From positions 13,534,559-13,598,558 of the forward strand of contig NC_052614.1 in assembly GCF_016545825.1 (NCBI RefSeq): DNA of 64,000 bases. Direction: 5' to 3'. Source of the DNA: Eucalyptus grandis (lineage: Eukaryota; Streptophyta; Magnoliopsida; Myrtales; Myrtaceae). This document shows positions 46,278 to 57,695 of the stretch, in pieces (within the stretch, counting starts at the first letter, position 1; the number at the start of each line of letters is the position of its first letter). The notes beneath the pieces were generated by a model, which worked only from the letters and a program-made list of their open reading frames with translations, was not told the DNA's origin and did not search any database. The position numbers and the translations under genes are program-made.

Positions 46278-47246
46278 ATGGCATCGTTCTTCGCTTCTAA
46301 GACAGCTCTTCTTCCAAAGCTCTTCCTCGCCCTCTGCCTCCTCCAGATGGCCTCCGCCACCAGGAGGCTGGCCGAGCTGGTCCAAGACCAGTCCCCGCCC
46401 ATGAAGTACCACAATGGCCCTCTCCTCTCTGGCAAGATCTCCATCAACCTCATCTGGTACGGCCGCTTCAAGCCCTCCCAGCGCACCATCGTCTCCGACT
46501 TCGTCACCTCCCTCTCCTCCGACCCTTCTTTGGCTCAGGCCCCTCCTTCCGTCTCCCAGTGGTGGAAGACGGTCGACAAGTACTACCACCTCTCCTCCTC
46601 CAAGAGGCACGCTCCCTCTCTCAGGCTCTCCCTCGGGAGGCAAGTCCTCGACGAGAGCTACTCGCTAGGGAAGTCCCTCACGAGCAAGCACCTCGTCGAG
46701 CTCGCGTCCCGGGGCGAACAGCGGAACGCCATCAACGTCGTTCTCACCTCCTCCGACGTGGCCGTCGAGGGATTCTGCATGAGCCGGTGCGGCTCCCACG
46801 ACTCCGCCGTCGGTTCCGTCAAGGTCAAGGGCAGGAGCTCGAGGTTCGCGTACATCTGGGTGGGCAACTCGGAGACGCAGTGCCCGGGGCAGTGCGCGTG
46901 GCCGTTCCACCAGCCCCTGTACGGCCCGCAGAGCCCCCCGTTGGTGGCGCCCAACGGCGACGTCGGCGTCGACGGGATGGTGATCAACCTTGCAGGCCTC
47001 CTCGCCGGGACCGCCACGAACCCGTTCTCAAACGGGTACTACCAGGGCGAGGCGGGGGCGTCGCTGGAGGCGGCGTCCGCGTGCACCGGGATCTACGCCA
47101 ATGGGGCATACCCTGGCTACGCCGGGAACTTGCTGGTGGAGGAGGCGACGGGGGCGAGCTACAACGCGCACGGCGTGAACGGGAGGAAGTACCTGGTCCC
47201 GGCTCTCTACGATCCGTCCACGTCGTCGTGTTCGACTCTGGTGTGA
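46278..47246 (+). CDS. EXORDIUM/PHI-1-like secreted protein (array copy a)
   Basis: Intronless, 322 residues, the usual family length. The ATG at 46278 is chosen because it matches copies b and c and gives a clean signal peptide (hydrophobic 11-27, likely cleavage near ASAT at 25-28). An in-frame ATG at 46158 lies upstream of the TATA box and is ignored. The PHI-1 domain is complete: [11 protein letters not shown] at 42-52, NLIWYGRF at 57-64, [13 protein letters not shown] at 91-103, [10 protein letters not shown] at 165-174, [20 protein letters not shown] at 194-213, [18 protein letters not shown] at 227-244, ACTG at 268-271 and [13 protein letters not shown] at 302-314, ending in SCSTLV. 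Six cysteines outside the signal peptide (167, 171, 202, 206, 269, 318) are shared with b and c. The role inferred from the family is an apoplastic growth- or phosphate-responsive factor. Confidence 0.96.
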   Translation: MASFFASKTALLPKLFLALCLLQMASATRRLAELVQDQSPPMKYHNGPLLSGKISINLIWYGRFKPSQRTIVSDFVTSLSSDPSLAQAPPSVSQWWKTVDKYYHLSSSKRHAPSLRLSLGRQVLDESYSLGKSLTSKHLVELASRGEQRNAINVVLTSSDVAVEGFCMSRCGSHDSAVGSVKVKGRSSRFAYIWVGNSETQCPGQCAWPFHQPLYGPQSPPLVAPNGDVGVDGMVINLAGLLAGTATNPFSNGYYQGEAGASLEAASACTGIYANGAYPGYAGNLLVEEATGASYNAHGVNGRKYLVPALYDPSTSSCSTLV

Positions 47247-48394
47247 GTGAAGTGGCGACAGATAGAAACTATGACGTTTAGGCTACCAAATTAATTCATT
47301 CATTTGTTTATTGGTTCTGCAGTTCCTCTATATTATTGTCATTATATTTAATGAAAAAGGCAAACTACTTTTATTTGCTACAATTACGTGAGCCATGGAA
47401 AATCAACCGGACAAAATCCACTCTTAATCTGAGGAGTTCAGCTCTTCACTCACAGAAATCAATAAACCGACCGGGCTAATTACACCATTTGTGGAAGAAA
47501 AGATATTACGTAGTGAAATTACTCATTTAGTTTTTAAGGGAACAGATGGAGGGGCTTAGGTCGAGGGAGCGTGAGAAATCCATTATTAATACTGGCGTAA
47601 GTCATTGGTTATGGCAAAAGGCACATGGGATGAGAACTTTCACTTTTCTAAGTGAAGATGCTGCATATGACACGAACGTTATTTAACTTAACAGCAACCC
47701 CAAATGATTATAACTTTATGGTTTATTCAAATTATTCCTATTAGGTGCTCATCGTGGTGAAAATAGTTAAGCTGTTATGTATGGTTTCTAAGGGACAAGG
47801 TGCGATGCTCCTCACAGACCCCCAGGGAGACATCTGAAATGAGTCATTCCTTACAAATGTGGCTTGACCACGGCTAACTTTCTTATATATTCATGTAAAT
47901 TAATCTTATACTTAACTACACTTGAGGTGGGAGCTTTTATCATACCGTGAGTCAAGCAACTAGTCACTTACACTAACCATTGGATGAAGCCCATATTACA
48001 TCATACTCCTTCAATTTACCAGTCAAGAAATAATAATATAGAATATAGATTTGAGGAATTTTTGTATATAGAGAGCTTAAATTTTAACTTTAATAGATGA
48101 TTATTTAAGGAAACTATATTAGATATGGATTATTAGAATAGATATAGAAAATTAGAGAAAATATCCTAAATATCTCTAGAAGAAATCAACACGTCTCTAA
48201 CATCCAATTTCAAACTCACAAGGACTAATTCAACTTGAGTTTGAAATCAAATTAAATCACATCCGGCGATTGAGATGTGACGAATGAGGTGGCTTCCACG
48301 TTGTTTGTGGTGAAACTCCCAAATCTAGCTAATTTGAGGGAGGCAAGTTTGATGGTGGTTTTGACTTTACAAAAAGATGCAGGTTGAGAATTAG

Positions 48395-49930
48395 GGGTGA
48401 GCGGTTCCAGGTTCCGGTTCGGTTCCGTCTGGAACCTGGAACCTACCCGTGGGAACCGAGAACCTGGAACCTACCGTGTCACAGGTTCCAGGGTCGGTTC
48501 CAAATTCCAACAGGTTCTTTTTTTTTTTTTTTTTTTTATTTTCATAGTTAAACTATAACGTACGCGCACGTTATCAAAAAAACTATAACGTATGCGCACG
48601 TTACCAAAAAAAAAACTATAACATATGCGCATGTTACCAAAAAAAATATAATGTATGCACACGTTACCAAAAAAAAACTATAACGTGCACGTACGTTACC
48701 AAAAAAAAATATAATGAATGCGCACGTTACAAAAAAAAACTATAATGTACGCGTATACTACACGGTAACTTCCCATTGACATGTTATCTTGATACATTAA
48801 CTTCGCACTACACAACAATAATAGAATATAATTAGAAATTTCAAAACAAATAGCAAACTAGAAAGTAGAAATAAAACACCACTATAACAAGAATGTCTAG
48901 AGGTACAAGTTTTGAAAACAATTTCGATTAAACTCTTAAATGAACTCAGAAAATTCTGAAATTTTGACACGTTGTATTTAAGACCTAGAGGTACAAGTTT
49001 CATGAAGAAATCGTAGTCCAATTCGTTCTAGATTAAAAGATAAAATCGATTTACTTTTCCTATTCTCTACTTGCACAGTTTTTAAAACATTTTTGGTTAA
49101 ATAGGCAAATGAACTACAAAAATTACGAAATTTAAATATGTTGTAGGGAAGACATGAAGAGAGATATTTCATGCAGAATACATTTCCAAAAGAACCTTAT
49201 ACAAAATGATATAGTCCACGCATTGCAACTTACAAGATCCGAACACATCAGATTGCACAGTTTTAGAAACATTTCCGATTAAATACCTAAATGACCTTAA
49301 AAAATTATGAAATTCGACTATGTGATAGCCAAGACCATAAGGTAGATACTTCATGAAAACATCGAAATCAAATTCGTCCTAGATAATTAAATATGGACCC
49401 AGTTCGTAGTACCGTAATTCCAAATATAACCATCTCCAAAGGACCACGATTTCACCTACCTATTCTTGTTTTTTTTCTCTAAATTTTTGATATGTTGTAC
49501 CTCAGGATTTCCTTTACAACTTTTGTTAAGAAACCAAAGTGAAATTTCGACAAAAAGGTTGCCTTACAGTCCATGCATTCATCAAGGGTCGGTCCCAAAA
49601 TCTCAAGATCCAGTCTTTCCAAAGAATAACGATTTCACCCACTTATACTTGTTTGTTTTGTCCCAAATTTGAGTATGTTATACTCCAAGAAGTCCTTTAC
49701 AAATTTCATTTAGAGGCCGAAGCCAAACTTCAACTAGAACATCACATACAAGTCACTAGAACATCCAAGGTTGAGCTTTTTCTGCCCTAAGTAACCGGTT
49801 CCGGTTCCAGGACCAGTTCCGATTCCGGTTCCGGTTCCCAGAAAAAAGGAACCGGAACCGGGAACCGAACCGGACCCTCCTCCAGTTTGGTTCCGGTTCC
49901 CAGGTAACCCGGGAACCATGCTCAGCCCTA
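48395..49930. mobile_element. TIR element with GGTTCC-rich ends and internal minisatellite (1.5 kb)
   Basis: The left end TAGGGGTGAGCGGTTCC and right end GGGAACCATGCTCAGCCCTA are inverted repeats. Each terminal 120 bp is packed with GGTTCC/GGAACC in both orientations, giving high folding potential. The interior is AT-rich and has no transposase. A minisatellite occupies 48549-48765. The terminal motif GGGGTGAGCATG recurs at 63336 and, diverged, at 60053, so it is a family. A hAT-derived element is likely; no clear 8-bp duplication is seen. Confidence 0.6.
48549..48765. repeat. ~31-bp minisatellite, seven copies, hairpin-prone monomer
   Basis: The monomer is AACTATAACGTACGCGCACG followed by TTACC and a run of 5-9 A. 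Copies start near 48551, 48581, 48614, 48645, 48677, 48709 and 48738. Each carries a near-perfect palindrome, AACGTACGCGCACGTT. Variation is mainly CG to TG/CA. Confidence 0.85.
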
Positions 49931-50320
49931 TATAGAATTGGAGGGCAAAATGCTAGCTGCTAATGTGGCTAGCTTGCAAAATGGTAATTGAGCGATATGG
50001 CTAGTACGACTAGTGTCGCAACATCAGGCGACTTATATGATAGGTTTGGGAAAATAGTTACTAAGTGATGTGACCTCTCCAACTACCATAGAAAAAGCCA
50101 CCTTAGTGATAAAGGTTCAATTGGGCAATGCGAGCGGCACAATTGGTGTGGAATGGATTGGATTAAGTGTTTCCTCAAATTAGACTTATATGTATGAAGT
50201 GAAAACTGTTGACTGTTAGTAGGGATGGATGATTTATTTAGGTGTGCATTAGGGTGCTTGGGGAGCATGGGTGTATCAATGCAAAGTGTACCTAGTGTAC
50301 TAGGGTTGCCTTAGCAAAGA

Positions 50321-50712
50321 GGTTCTAATACCAAGTCAAAAATGAAAAAAACCCCAAATTATTATAGACGTACTAAATGTACTTTCCAATATTTTTTCGT
50401 TAAATTTTATCATAAAAAAATTGAGTTAAATGACATGTGATAATTGACAGATGTACCAGCTCAAGGGTTTACTCTTCATTTGTCACAGATGTATCAATTT
50501 ATAATTTTTCTTGATATTAATCCAATTTAATAAAAATTAACAAAGATAAATTTCACATAAATATATTAGTTTGGGGTTTTAGTTATTAAAAAAATTAGTT
50601 TTGGATAAATTTATCATTGGTGTACAATTTGGGGTTTTTAATGATAAAAAAATTAATTCAAGGTAAATTTGTCATAGTGTACTAATTTGGAGTTTTTCAT
50701 GATATTAAACTA
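50321..50712. mobile_element. Mutator-like MITE relative of 16846-17354
   Basis: Inverted ends (TAATACC...AAAAACCCCAAATT at left, AATTTGGAGTTTTTCATGAT at right) and internal AAATTTGTCATAGTGTACTA and TAATTGACAG blocks match the element at 16846-17354. It is shorter by about 115 bp and more decayed. Ends are approximate. Confidence 0.6.
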
Positions 50713-52304
50713 AAATAACAATGCAGAAGATAGACTTGAGGAAGTTCTTTATATAGTTCCATTTATAGAAAATAGCACATGAAGAGTCTATTTATAGACT
50801 TTAATAAATGACTATGTAAGGAAAATGGATTAGATATGCACAATCAAAATAGATAAAAAAAAAATCAGAAATAATTTCCTAAATATTACTAAAAGATATA
50901 TGCATTTCTCTAACATCACCTTTGATCCACCGCTGCAATAATTGTTAACGATGTCTATAATTTTCAGGAAAATTTGTGTCGATTAATGATAGACATCGAA
51001 ACTCGGACATGAGATCCATGGCATGGCATGCTCAAAAGAGCTGCGTCGCTAAACCTATAAAAAATGTGGATTCGCACTTAGCTAACACGCCCATCCTTGA
51101 CAATTAGCTCCACCGCCACCACCAACTAGCGTGTCTCCTTCTCGCGACCCAAGAGGCAGGCCACTGATTGGTTTCGTTCTCTCGGTCAAAACTCTTGTTT
51201 TTCCCTTAGCTGTTAATGCCCTGTAATGAAATGTATAATTGTTGGACCGAGAGTTTTGACTTTTTGCCAACGAAAACAATTCATTAACAAGCAAATGTGT
51301 CAAATCAAGTTGGCCTCTCTTGCCTCTCTTGCCAAATCTAACTTCTTTTCTTTCGCTCAGCTACTCCTGAGGGCTCCAATCGACCTTCTCTTTCTCATTT
51401 CTACCCATCATATTAATCAGACCTGTGTGTTCTATCTTGGGCAATCTTCTCAATGGGGGGTTTTGTATATGCATGTTTTTCCTATATAGAAATATTCACC
51501 GTGTGGTCCCTTTTGCGATCCATTACCTTGGATTTTTTTACTAAAGAGCTGAACCATAAAAATTGAAATTGGGCGAAAACTTGGTTGGGTCTTGGTTCGA
51601 GAAAAGGATACAATTTGACCTTGGGGATCCTATTTAGATTTATACCATTGAGTATAACAAAATCTCAATTGGATCGTGGATCAAGTTAAATACTCTTGTA
51701 ACCTTAATTTATTTTATTTTATTTTATTTTATTTATTTGGCTGCATGTGCTCAGTTATGAATAATATGGATGACGTGGCATATGCTAGTGCAAGAGTTTA
51801 GGTGATTTTAGGACAAACCCAAGCTTTTGGTCACACCACTCAATTCCCACGCGTTACATTATCCCTTTCGCTTTACTCATCCCATATATTTATCATTGGT
51901 CAACCAAGGCCACTATTGGTAATAAATAAATAAAAACCAAGACTGCCGCGTGGCGCAAAACTCACGAGTGTGGCCCAGCGGGGGCCTCCAATATGATGGA
52001 GTACCATCGACCACCTCTGAAAAAGTCGTCCTAACAGCGTAAATGCAATGATAATTGAACGCCTAGTCGAGCACCAGTTGTCATTTGTTAATCTTGCTGG
52101 TGAAGATGCAACTGGGAATGGCAATACCACATCATCTCCTCCAAATTTAATTATTACATTCATGAGCTGCCCTCCTTTGTCTCTTTCCAGGCAGGTTCCG
52201 GCACTTTAACCCCACTTCTACGTTCCCAACTTCATATCTATTTATTATTATATTATATAGTCGTAAAATAAAATAATCGAAGCATCACCCCATCCCCAAC
52301 CTTG

Positions 52305-52312
52305 TATAAATA
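52305..52312 (+). promoter_or_regulatory. TATA box of EXORDIUM gene b
   Basis: TATAAATA, 106 bp before the ATG at 52411, in a block nearly identical to those of genes a and c. Confidence 0.75.
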
Positions 52313-52410
52313 CTCCTCGCTTCGACACAACCCACAATTTCAACAAAGCGAGAAGCTACCTCAGCTTTCACCTTTCCTCTTTCCTCAGTCTCAGCCAAAA
52401 CTCAGCTACA

Positions 52411-53379
52411 ATGGCATCCTTCTTCTTCACTTCTAAGACAGCTCTTCCAAAGCTATTCCTTGCCCTCTGCCTCCTCCAGATGGCCTCCGCCACCAGGAGG
52501 CTGGCCGAGCTGGTCCAAGACCAGTCCCCGCCCATGAAGTACCACAATGGCCCTCTCCTCTCCGGCAAGATCTCCGTCAACCTCATCTGGTACGGCCGCT
52601 TCCAGCCCTCCCAGCGCACCATCGTCTCCGACTTCGTCACCTCCCTCTCCTCCGACCCTTCTTTGGCTCACGCCCCTCCTTCCGTCTCCCAGTGGTGGAA
52701 GACGGTCGATAAGTATTACCACCTCTCGTCCTCCAAGAGGCCCACGCCTTCACTCACGCTCTCGCTCGGGAGGCAAGTCCTCGACGAGAGCTACTCCCTC
52801 GGGAAGTCCCTCACGAGCAAGCACCTCGTCGAGCTCGCGTCCCGGGGCGAGCAGCAGAACGCCGTCAACGTCGTGCTCACCTCCTCCGACGTGGCCGTCG
52901 AGGGATTCTGCATGAGCCGGTGCGGCTCCCACGACTCCGCCATCGGTTCCGTCAAGGTCAACGGCAAGAGCTCCAGGTTCCCTTACATTTGGGTGGGCAA
53001 CTCGGAGACGCAGTGCCCGGGGCAGTGCGCGTGGCCGTTCCACCAGCCCCAGTACGGCCCACAGAGCCCGCCGCTGGTGGCGCCCAACGGGGACGTCGGC
53101 GTCGACGGGATGGTGATCAACCTGGCAGGCCTCCTCGCCGGGACCGCCACGAACCCGTTCTCAAACGGGTACTACCAGAGCGAGGCGGGGGCGTCGCTGG
53201 AGGCGGCGTCGGCGTGCACCGGGATCTACGGCAATGGGGCGTACCCAGGCTACGCCGGGAACTTGCTGGTGGATGAGGCGACGAGGGCGAGCTACAACGC
53301 GCACGGCGTGAACGGGAGAAAGTACCTGGTCCCGGCTCTCTACGATCCGTCCACGTCGTCCTGCTCGACGCTGGTGTGA
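52411..53379 (+). CDS. EXORDIUM/PHI-1-like secreted protein (array copy b)
   Basis: Intronless, 322 residues, nearly identical to copies a and c over its length. The signal peptide ([20 protein letters not shown]...SAT) is followed by the full PHI-1 domain: [60 protein letters not shown] and [17 protein letters not shown]. Copy-specific changes include QPQYGPQ for [15 protein letters not shown] for GYYQGEAG and DEATRASYN for the [10 protein letters not shown] of its sisters. All six mature cysteines are kept. The start is the only ATG that places the signal peptide at the N-terminus and agrees with the TATA spacing. Confidence 0.96.
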   Translation: MASFFFTSKTALPKLFLALCLLQMASATRRLAELVQDQSPPMKYHNGPLLSGKISVNLIWYGRFQPSQRTIVSDFVTSLSSDPSLAHAPPSVSQWWKTVDKYYHLSSSKRPTPSLTLSLGRQVLDESYSLGKSLTSKHLVELASRGEQQNAVNVVLTSSDVAVEGFCMSRCGSHDSAIGSVKVNGKSSRFPYIWVGNSETQCPGQCAWPFHQPQYGPQSPPLVAPNGDVGVDGMVINLAGLLAGTATNPFSNGYYQSEAGASLEAASACTGIYGNGAYPGYAGNLLVDEATRASYNAHGVNGRKYLVPALYDPSTSSCSTLV

Positions 53380-54064
53380 GGGAAGTGGAGACAGATTGAA
53401 ACGATGACGTTTAGGCTACCAGATTGATTAATTCATTCGTTTATTGGTTTTTTCGTTGCTGTATATTACTGTAATTATAGTTAATAGAAAAGGCAAACCA
53501 CTTTTATTTGCTACAATTTGCTCTGGTGCAAAGCAAGCGGGCTAATCCATTCCTAATTCGACGATTTTAGCTCTTCAATCGCGCTAATCGATCAATCACG
53601 CGGGCTCATAACACCTTTGCTGGAGAAGAAAAATTTGCGTTGCGAATGTATGCTCCAACGGAGGAGCTTAAGTCGAGGACGTGAGAGAAATCCATTTCTT
53701 ATACAGGTCTAGTCATTGGTTATGGCAAAAGGGACTCGGGATGAGAATTCTGACTTTTCTCAATGAAAATGCTGTATATAAGACAATAATCCCAAATGAT
53801 TATCACTTTGTGCTTTGTACAAATTATTGCTTTTAGGTTCCCAGCGATAGTTAGATTGTAACAAATGTTATGGAAGTTGGTTCCTCATGAAATAGGATAG
53901 ATTGGGCCATATATGATTTTGAGGAAAGAGAGCGATTGCTGAGTTTGGACGAAGTGTGACGCTCCTTATGACTTCTATGGAGGCAAAGGTCACTCGTCTA
54001 GTAGGACCGTATTGCAGGGAGATATGGGCAATCATGTCGTGTATGTTAATTCTTTAAGTCAGAG

Positions 54065-54531
54065 CTGCCATCGCTTGTATCTGTCGAGATCACCAAGGCT
54101 TTGTGGTGGACGGATTTGCGAAGCCAGTCGATGCGGCTTCGGCTTCTCAAGCAAAGGCGATCGCAATGGACGAAACCCTAAAGTTCATCGAAAGCCGACG
54201 CTTTCTCTCTCCTCAAGTACACTCTCACTATTTATCTCTGGTGCACGCGTTAAAGTCTTCGACTGAACTCAACTGGGAACTGCAACCGATTGTGAGCCGG
54301 GCCCAAGCTAAACTTGCCCAACTCCCGGGCCTCTCCCTAGCCCACTGCAACCGTAGCTCAAATTGCCCCACGGACTGGATAGCCAAGGCTTGTCGGAACA
54401 ACTCCTTACCCCCGAACTGGATATCATATCCCCCTGCTTTATTTGATCTTTTATGCACTGATGTTATGGGTGTTATATTCCCACATATGAAATAGTAAAT
54501 AAAGTGATGATGTTTGATGATCAAAAAAAAA
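54065..54531 (+). mobile_element. 5'-truncated LINE with RNase H-like 3' domain (467 bp)
   Basis: One open frame runs from the truncation point to a stop at 54495. The encoded RAAIACICRDHQGFVVDGFA, AKAIAMDETLKFIES, SLVHALKSS, PTDWIAKACRNNSLPPNW and ISYPPALFDLLC match the C-terminal RNase H (RVT_3) domain of plant LINEs. The usual catalytic Asp of the ESD motif appears as His (HSHY), so it may be inactive. AATAAA and A11 follow. AAGTCAGAG (54056-54064) and AAGTTAGAG (54532-54540) are a 9-bp target duplication with one mismatch. Unit c shows the empty site (TTAAGTCAGAGAGTTTC near 58870). The lack of stops suggests a fairly young insertion. Confidence 0.88.
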
Positions 54532-55023
54532 AAGTTAGAGAAATTGTAATATTCTAAAATCTCACATCATATATAACCAATCTTTTAAATGACTCATCAA
54601 TTAATATTCATATTGAAAACGACCACCTCCTTATTTGACTTCTCCAAGTATTCCTTTTGGGAGATTTTAGATGTGAATTGAGTCAATTGTTACAAATGTG
54701 GCTTGGCAACAACAAATTTCTTATTTTCAAATAAATTAACTACACTCGAGGTGGGAGCTTTTGTCATACCATAGGTTAAGCATTTAGTCACTTATAGTAA
54801 TTACTGGATGAAGCCCGTTGTTACATCATACTGCTTTAGTTCATCGTTGATCTCTTGGTAAAGACAAACCTTAATAATGTTTACAATTAATAGGAAAATT
54901 CGTGTTGATTGAAGATAGATATTGAAGTTGGATATTATATACACAACATGCTCAAGAGAGCACCAACATAAGATGTGACACGCCATTCTCTACAATAAGC
55001 TCAACCGCCACCACCAATTGGTA

Positions 55024-56014
55024 GGGAAAATTGTCAAAAAAAAAGTCCAAAACCTATTACTTTTATATCAGTTCCGTTTGACATTTCAATTATGTCAATT
55101 TAGTTCTAAGCTATTTTGATGATTTATCAATGTAGTCATTTTAGATAATTTTGATGGAAAAATACTGACATGGTGATTCAATCGGCACCAATCATCCTAC
55201 GTGACAGGATCCGCGATATGACTAGAGCAAATTCAATTGAAATGATGTCATTTTGCATTTTATATTTATTTTTTGCTTTTGCTTTTGTGTTTGCTGTTCA
55301 TCATCTTCCATCCTCTTCTTTCTCTAAGAAAAGTTTCGTTTCTCGACCAAGTCAAGACTCAATCTCGGATCCGGTTGCATCGAACCAGAAAATGCAGACT
55401 TCTTGCTAGCAGATATGCTAGAGAGTGCTTTTGCGTCAGATTGTCTTGCATACAATTTTTGCGCTTCAACTTGAAAGCGACGAACTTGAACGTGAGTTGA
55501 TTTACTCATGCGTTAGTTATAGATCATAATACCGAAATCGTTTTTAAAGACTTACAATTCAACTCCATGTCGCGACGGAGCAAGAGCCCTCCAGATCTAG
55601 GGCTCAAGGTCGATGTGTGGCGGAGCTCACGATCTTCCAGCTAGGTTGAGATCTTGAAGACGCCCGGCTTGACGGCATTTTCAAACAACGATGGAGGATA
55701 GAGCAAGAAGAAGAGCGGTTCGCTTTTTTGCTTCCACATTCAACAAAGATGGAGAACAATGAAAGAAGCAGATGAAGAGTAATCTAGGAAAGAATGAAAA
55801 AAAACAAAAAAAAATCAAAAATCAAAAATTTAAAAACTTGCAAAATTTATAGACGTTGACATCGATTATGTTACATATGACAACCGTCGTCTAAAATTAG
55901 TTCAAATGTCTATATTGACAAATTATTTAAAAATTTATGACTAAATTGTCATTATTGAATAGTTTAAATTTGGTATAAGTGTAATAAATTGAGTATTTTT
56001 TGAGTAATTATTCC
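55024..56014. mobile_element. Mutator-like TIR element (~1 kb) in unit b
   Basis: The left arm GGGAAAATTGTCAAAAAAAA with GTCCAAAACC and the right arm ATTGAGTATTTTTTGAGTAA with TTATTCC form degraded inverted ends of a type common in plants, with CAATTTAGTTC and ACTAAATTGTCA internal blocks inverted. It is inserted in the CACCACCAA(C/T)T landmark that is continuous in unit a (51115). The centre (55310-55800) is less AT-rich and might be captured host sequence; I do not recognise it. Confidence 0.5.
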
Positions 56015-57295
56015 TGAACCAACACATCCTCTTCTTGTGACCCAAAAGAAGGGCATCGATTGGTTTTCCTTTGTTATGTCAGTCAAAATAGGAGTCATTT
56101 TTTCCTCTTGGTTGTCCAATGCCATGTAATGAAATGCATAATTGCTGGATTGAGAGCTTCGGCTTTGTGACAACGATAACAATTTGTTCAGAGCAAACGC
56201 GTCAAATCACTCTGGCATCTCTTATCTTCACAACTCCCTCCTTGCTACCATCGTCTCACCTTCCCCCTTTTCTTCATTGTCATCAATCAAATCCAACTTC
56301 ATTTCTCTCCCTCAGCCACATCCTAGGGGCTATAATCGAACTTCTCTTTCCGATTCCCACCCATTAGATTGATCAGGCTTGTGTGTTCTATCTTGGGTGA
56401 TCTTCTTAACGGGGCATATACATTTTTAACTTTGTATAGAAATATTCATTATGGGATCCTTTTGTGATCTATTGCCTTGAATTGCCTAACTGAAGAGCCA
56501 ATTCATGAAAAGTCAAAACAAGTGAAAACTTAATTGGATTTTGATTCAAGAAAATGATATAAGTTGACTTTGGTGAGGAATCATGTTTTGATTTTGACAA
56601 TTGAGCATAACAAAATATCAATTTAATCATGGATCGAGTTAAACACTTTATTAAGCTCAAAATCTCAAAGTTTCTTGGTGTAATTTGAGCCGATTGGAAC
56701 ACAGTTACTTCCGAAAATTTCCTTGAGTTCAACCATCTAACATTTTTACTTGCAAAAGAAAAACCTATGCTTTCTTTGTCTTATTTGCCCGAGCCTACCG
56801 ATGCCATGCCACCAAAGCCTTTAGCCAACAACCAACATCCAGTCTCTAACCATCACCACCTAAAAAACTCGGGCGTGCATTGAAATCCTATAAGTCCACT
56901 CGATCTCATCCATTGAAAGCCGTGGATCCCATGTAGGTGAAGCCTAGGATCAAGTTGCCTCATGTGGATTCTGGCATGCTTTGCTATCCACCACTTCCAT
57001 GCGCATGCCTTTGCTCCAAGAGCATTTCCACCCACCAATGCGGCTCTCCTGACCTTGGTTTTTTTGTTGTTTTGGCTGTACGTGCTCAGTTTTGAATTGT
57101 ACGGATAGTGTGTCATTTGTTAACGCAAGAGTTCAGTGATTTTAGAACAAACCCAGGATTTCGGTCACACCATACAATCCCCACGCTTTACATCAGTCCT
57201 CTCACTCTACTCATCCCGTATGCATATCGTCGGTCGACCAAGGCCACTATTGATTAGGAAAGGAAGAAAACGAGACCACCACGTACCGCAACACC

Positions 57296-57303
57296 CACGT
57301 GTG
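57296..57303 (+). promoter_or_regulatory. G-box/BRRE composite CACGTGTG upstream of EXORDIUM gene c
   Basis: CACGTG (bHLH/PIF and BZR1 target) overlapping CGTGTG (BRRE), about 395 bp upstream of the ATG at 57696. The aligned position of gene b is CACGAGTG, which destroys the G-box, so the array copies may differ in hormone or light response. Confidence 0.35.
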
Positions 57304-57589
57304 GCCCACCCATGGGCCAATACCATCGGCTACCTAATAAAAAGCTGTCCTAAAAGCGTAACTGAAATAATGATTGAACGCGCAATCGAGCACTGGTGGC
57401 CTTTTGTCAATCTTGCTGGTGAAGTTACAACTGGGAATTTCAAGACCATCATGAGCTGCGCTCCTTTTGTCTCTTTCTTGGCAGGTTCCGGCACTTTAAC
57501 CCCACTTCTACGTTCCACCCTCATATTTATTATTATAATATATAGTCGTAAAATAAAATAATCGAAGCATCACCCTTATCCCATCCTTG

Positions 57590-57597
57590 TATAAATA
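57590..57597 (+). promoter_or_regulatory. TATA box of EXORDIUM gene c
   Basis: TATAAATA, 106 bp before the ATG at 57696, the same spacing as gene b. Confidence 0.75.
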
Positions 57598-57695
57598 CTC
57601 CTTCCCCCTTCAACACAACCCACAACTTAAACAAAGCGAGAAGCTACCTCAGCTTTCACCTCTCCTCAGTCTCAGCCCAAAACTCAGCTACTACG

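Larger units (their letters stand above)
45900..52037. repeat. EXORDIUM tandem array, unit a
   Basis: The unit starts with the shared promoter block (CGAGCAC...AATCTTGCTGGTGAAGATGCAACT) and holds the gene at 46278-47246 and about 4.8 kb of downstream DNA. Shared landmarks with units b and c include ACTTGAGGTGGGAGCTTTT (near 47920, 54750; disrupted near 59105) and CACCGCCACCACCAACTAG (near 51107, 55003, 60726). Insertions special to this unit are the elements at 48395-49930 and 50321-50712. No other gene is seen. Confidence 0.75.
52038..57355. repeat. EXORDIUM tandem array, unit b
   Basis: Promoter block, gene (52411-53379) and about 4 kb of flank shared with units a and c. Unit-specific insertions are the LINE 3' end at 54065-54531 and the TIR element at 55024-56014. 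The shared segment 56030-57250, with GGTTTTGAC-like and GACCAAGGCCACTATTG landmarks, corresponds to 51150-51920 in unit a and 61670-63330 in unit c. No other host gene is seen. Confidence 0.75.

Noticed and set aside
46559..47281. Long Arg/Gly-rich frames overlapping the EXORDIUM genes (also 57977-58486 and several minus-strand ORFs).
   Set aside because: Alternative frames of very GC-rich coding sequence, with low complexity and no start context; the PHI-1 frame explains the region.
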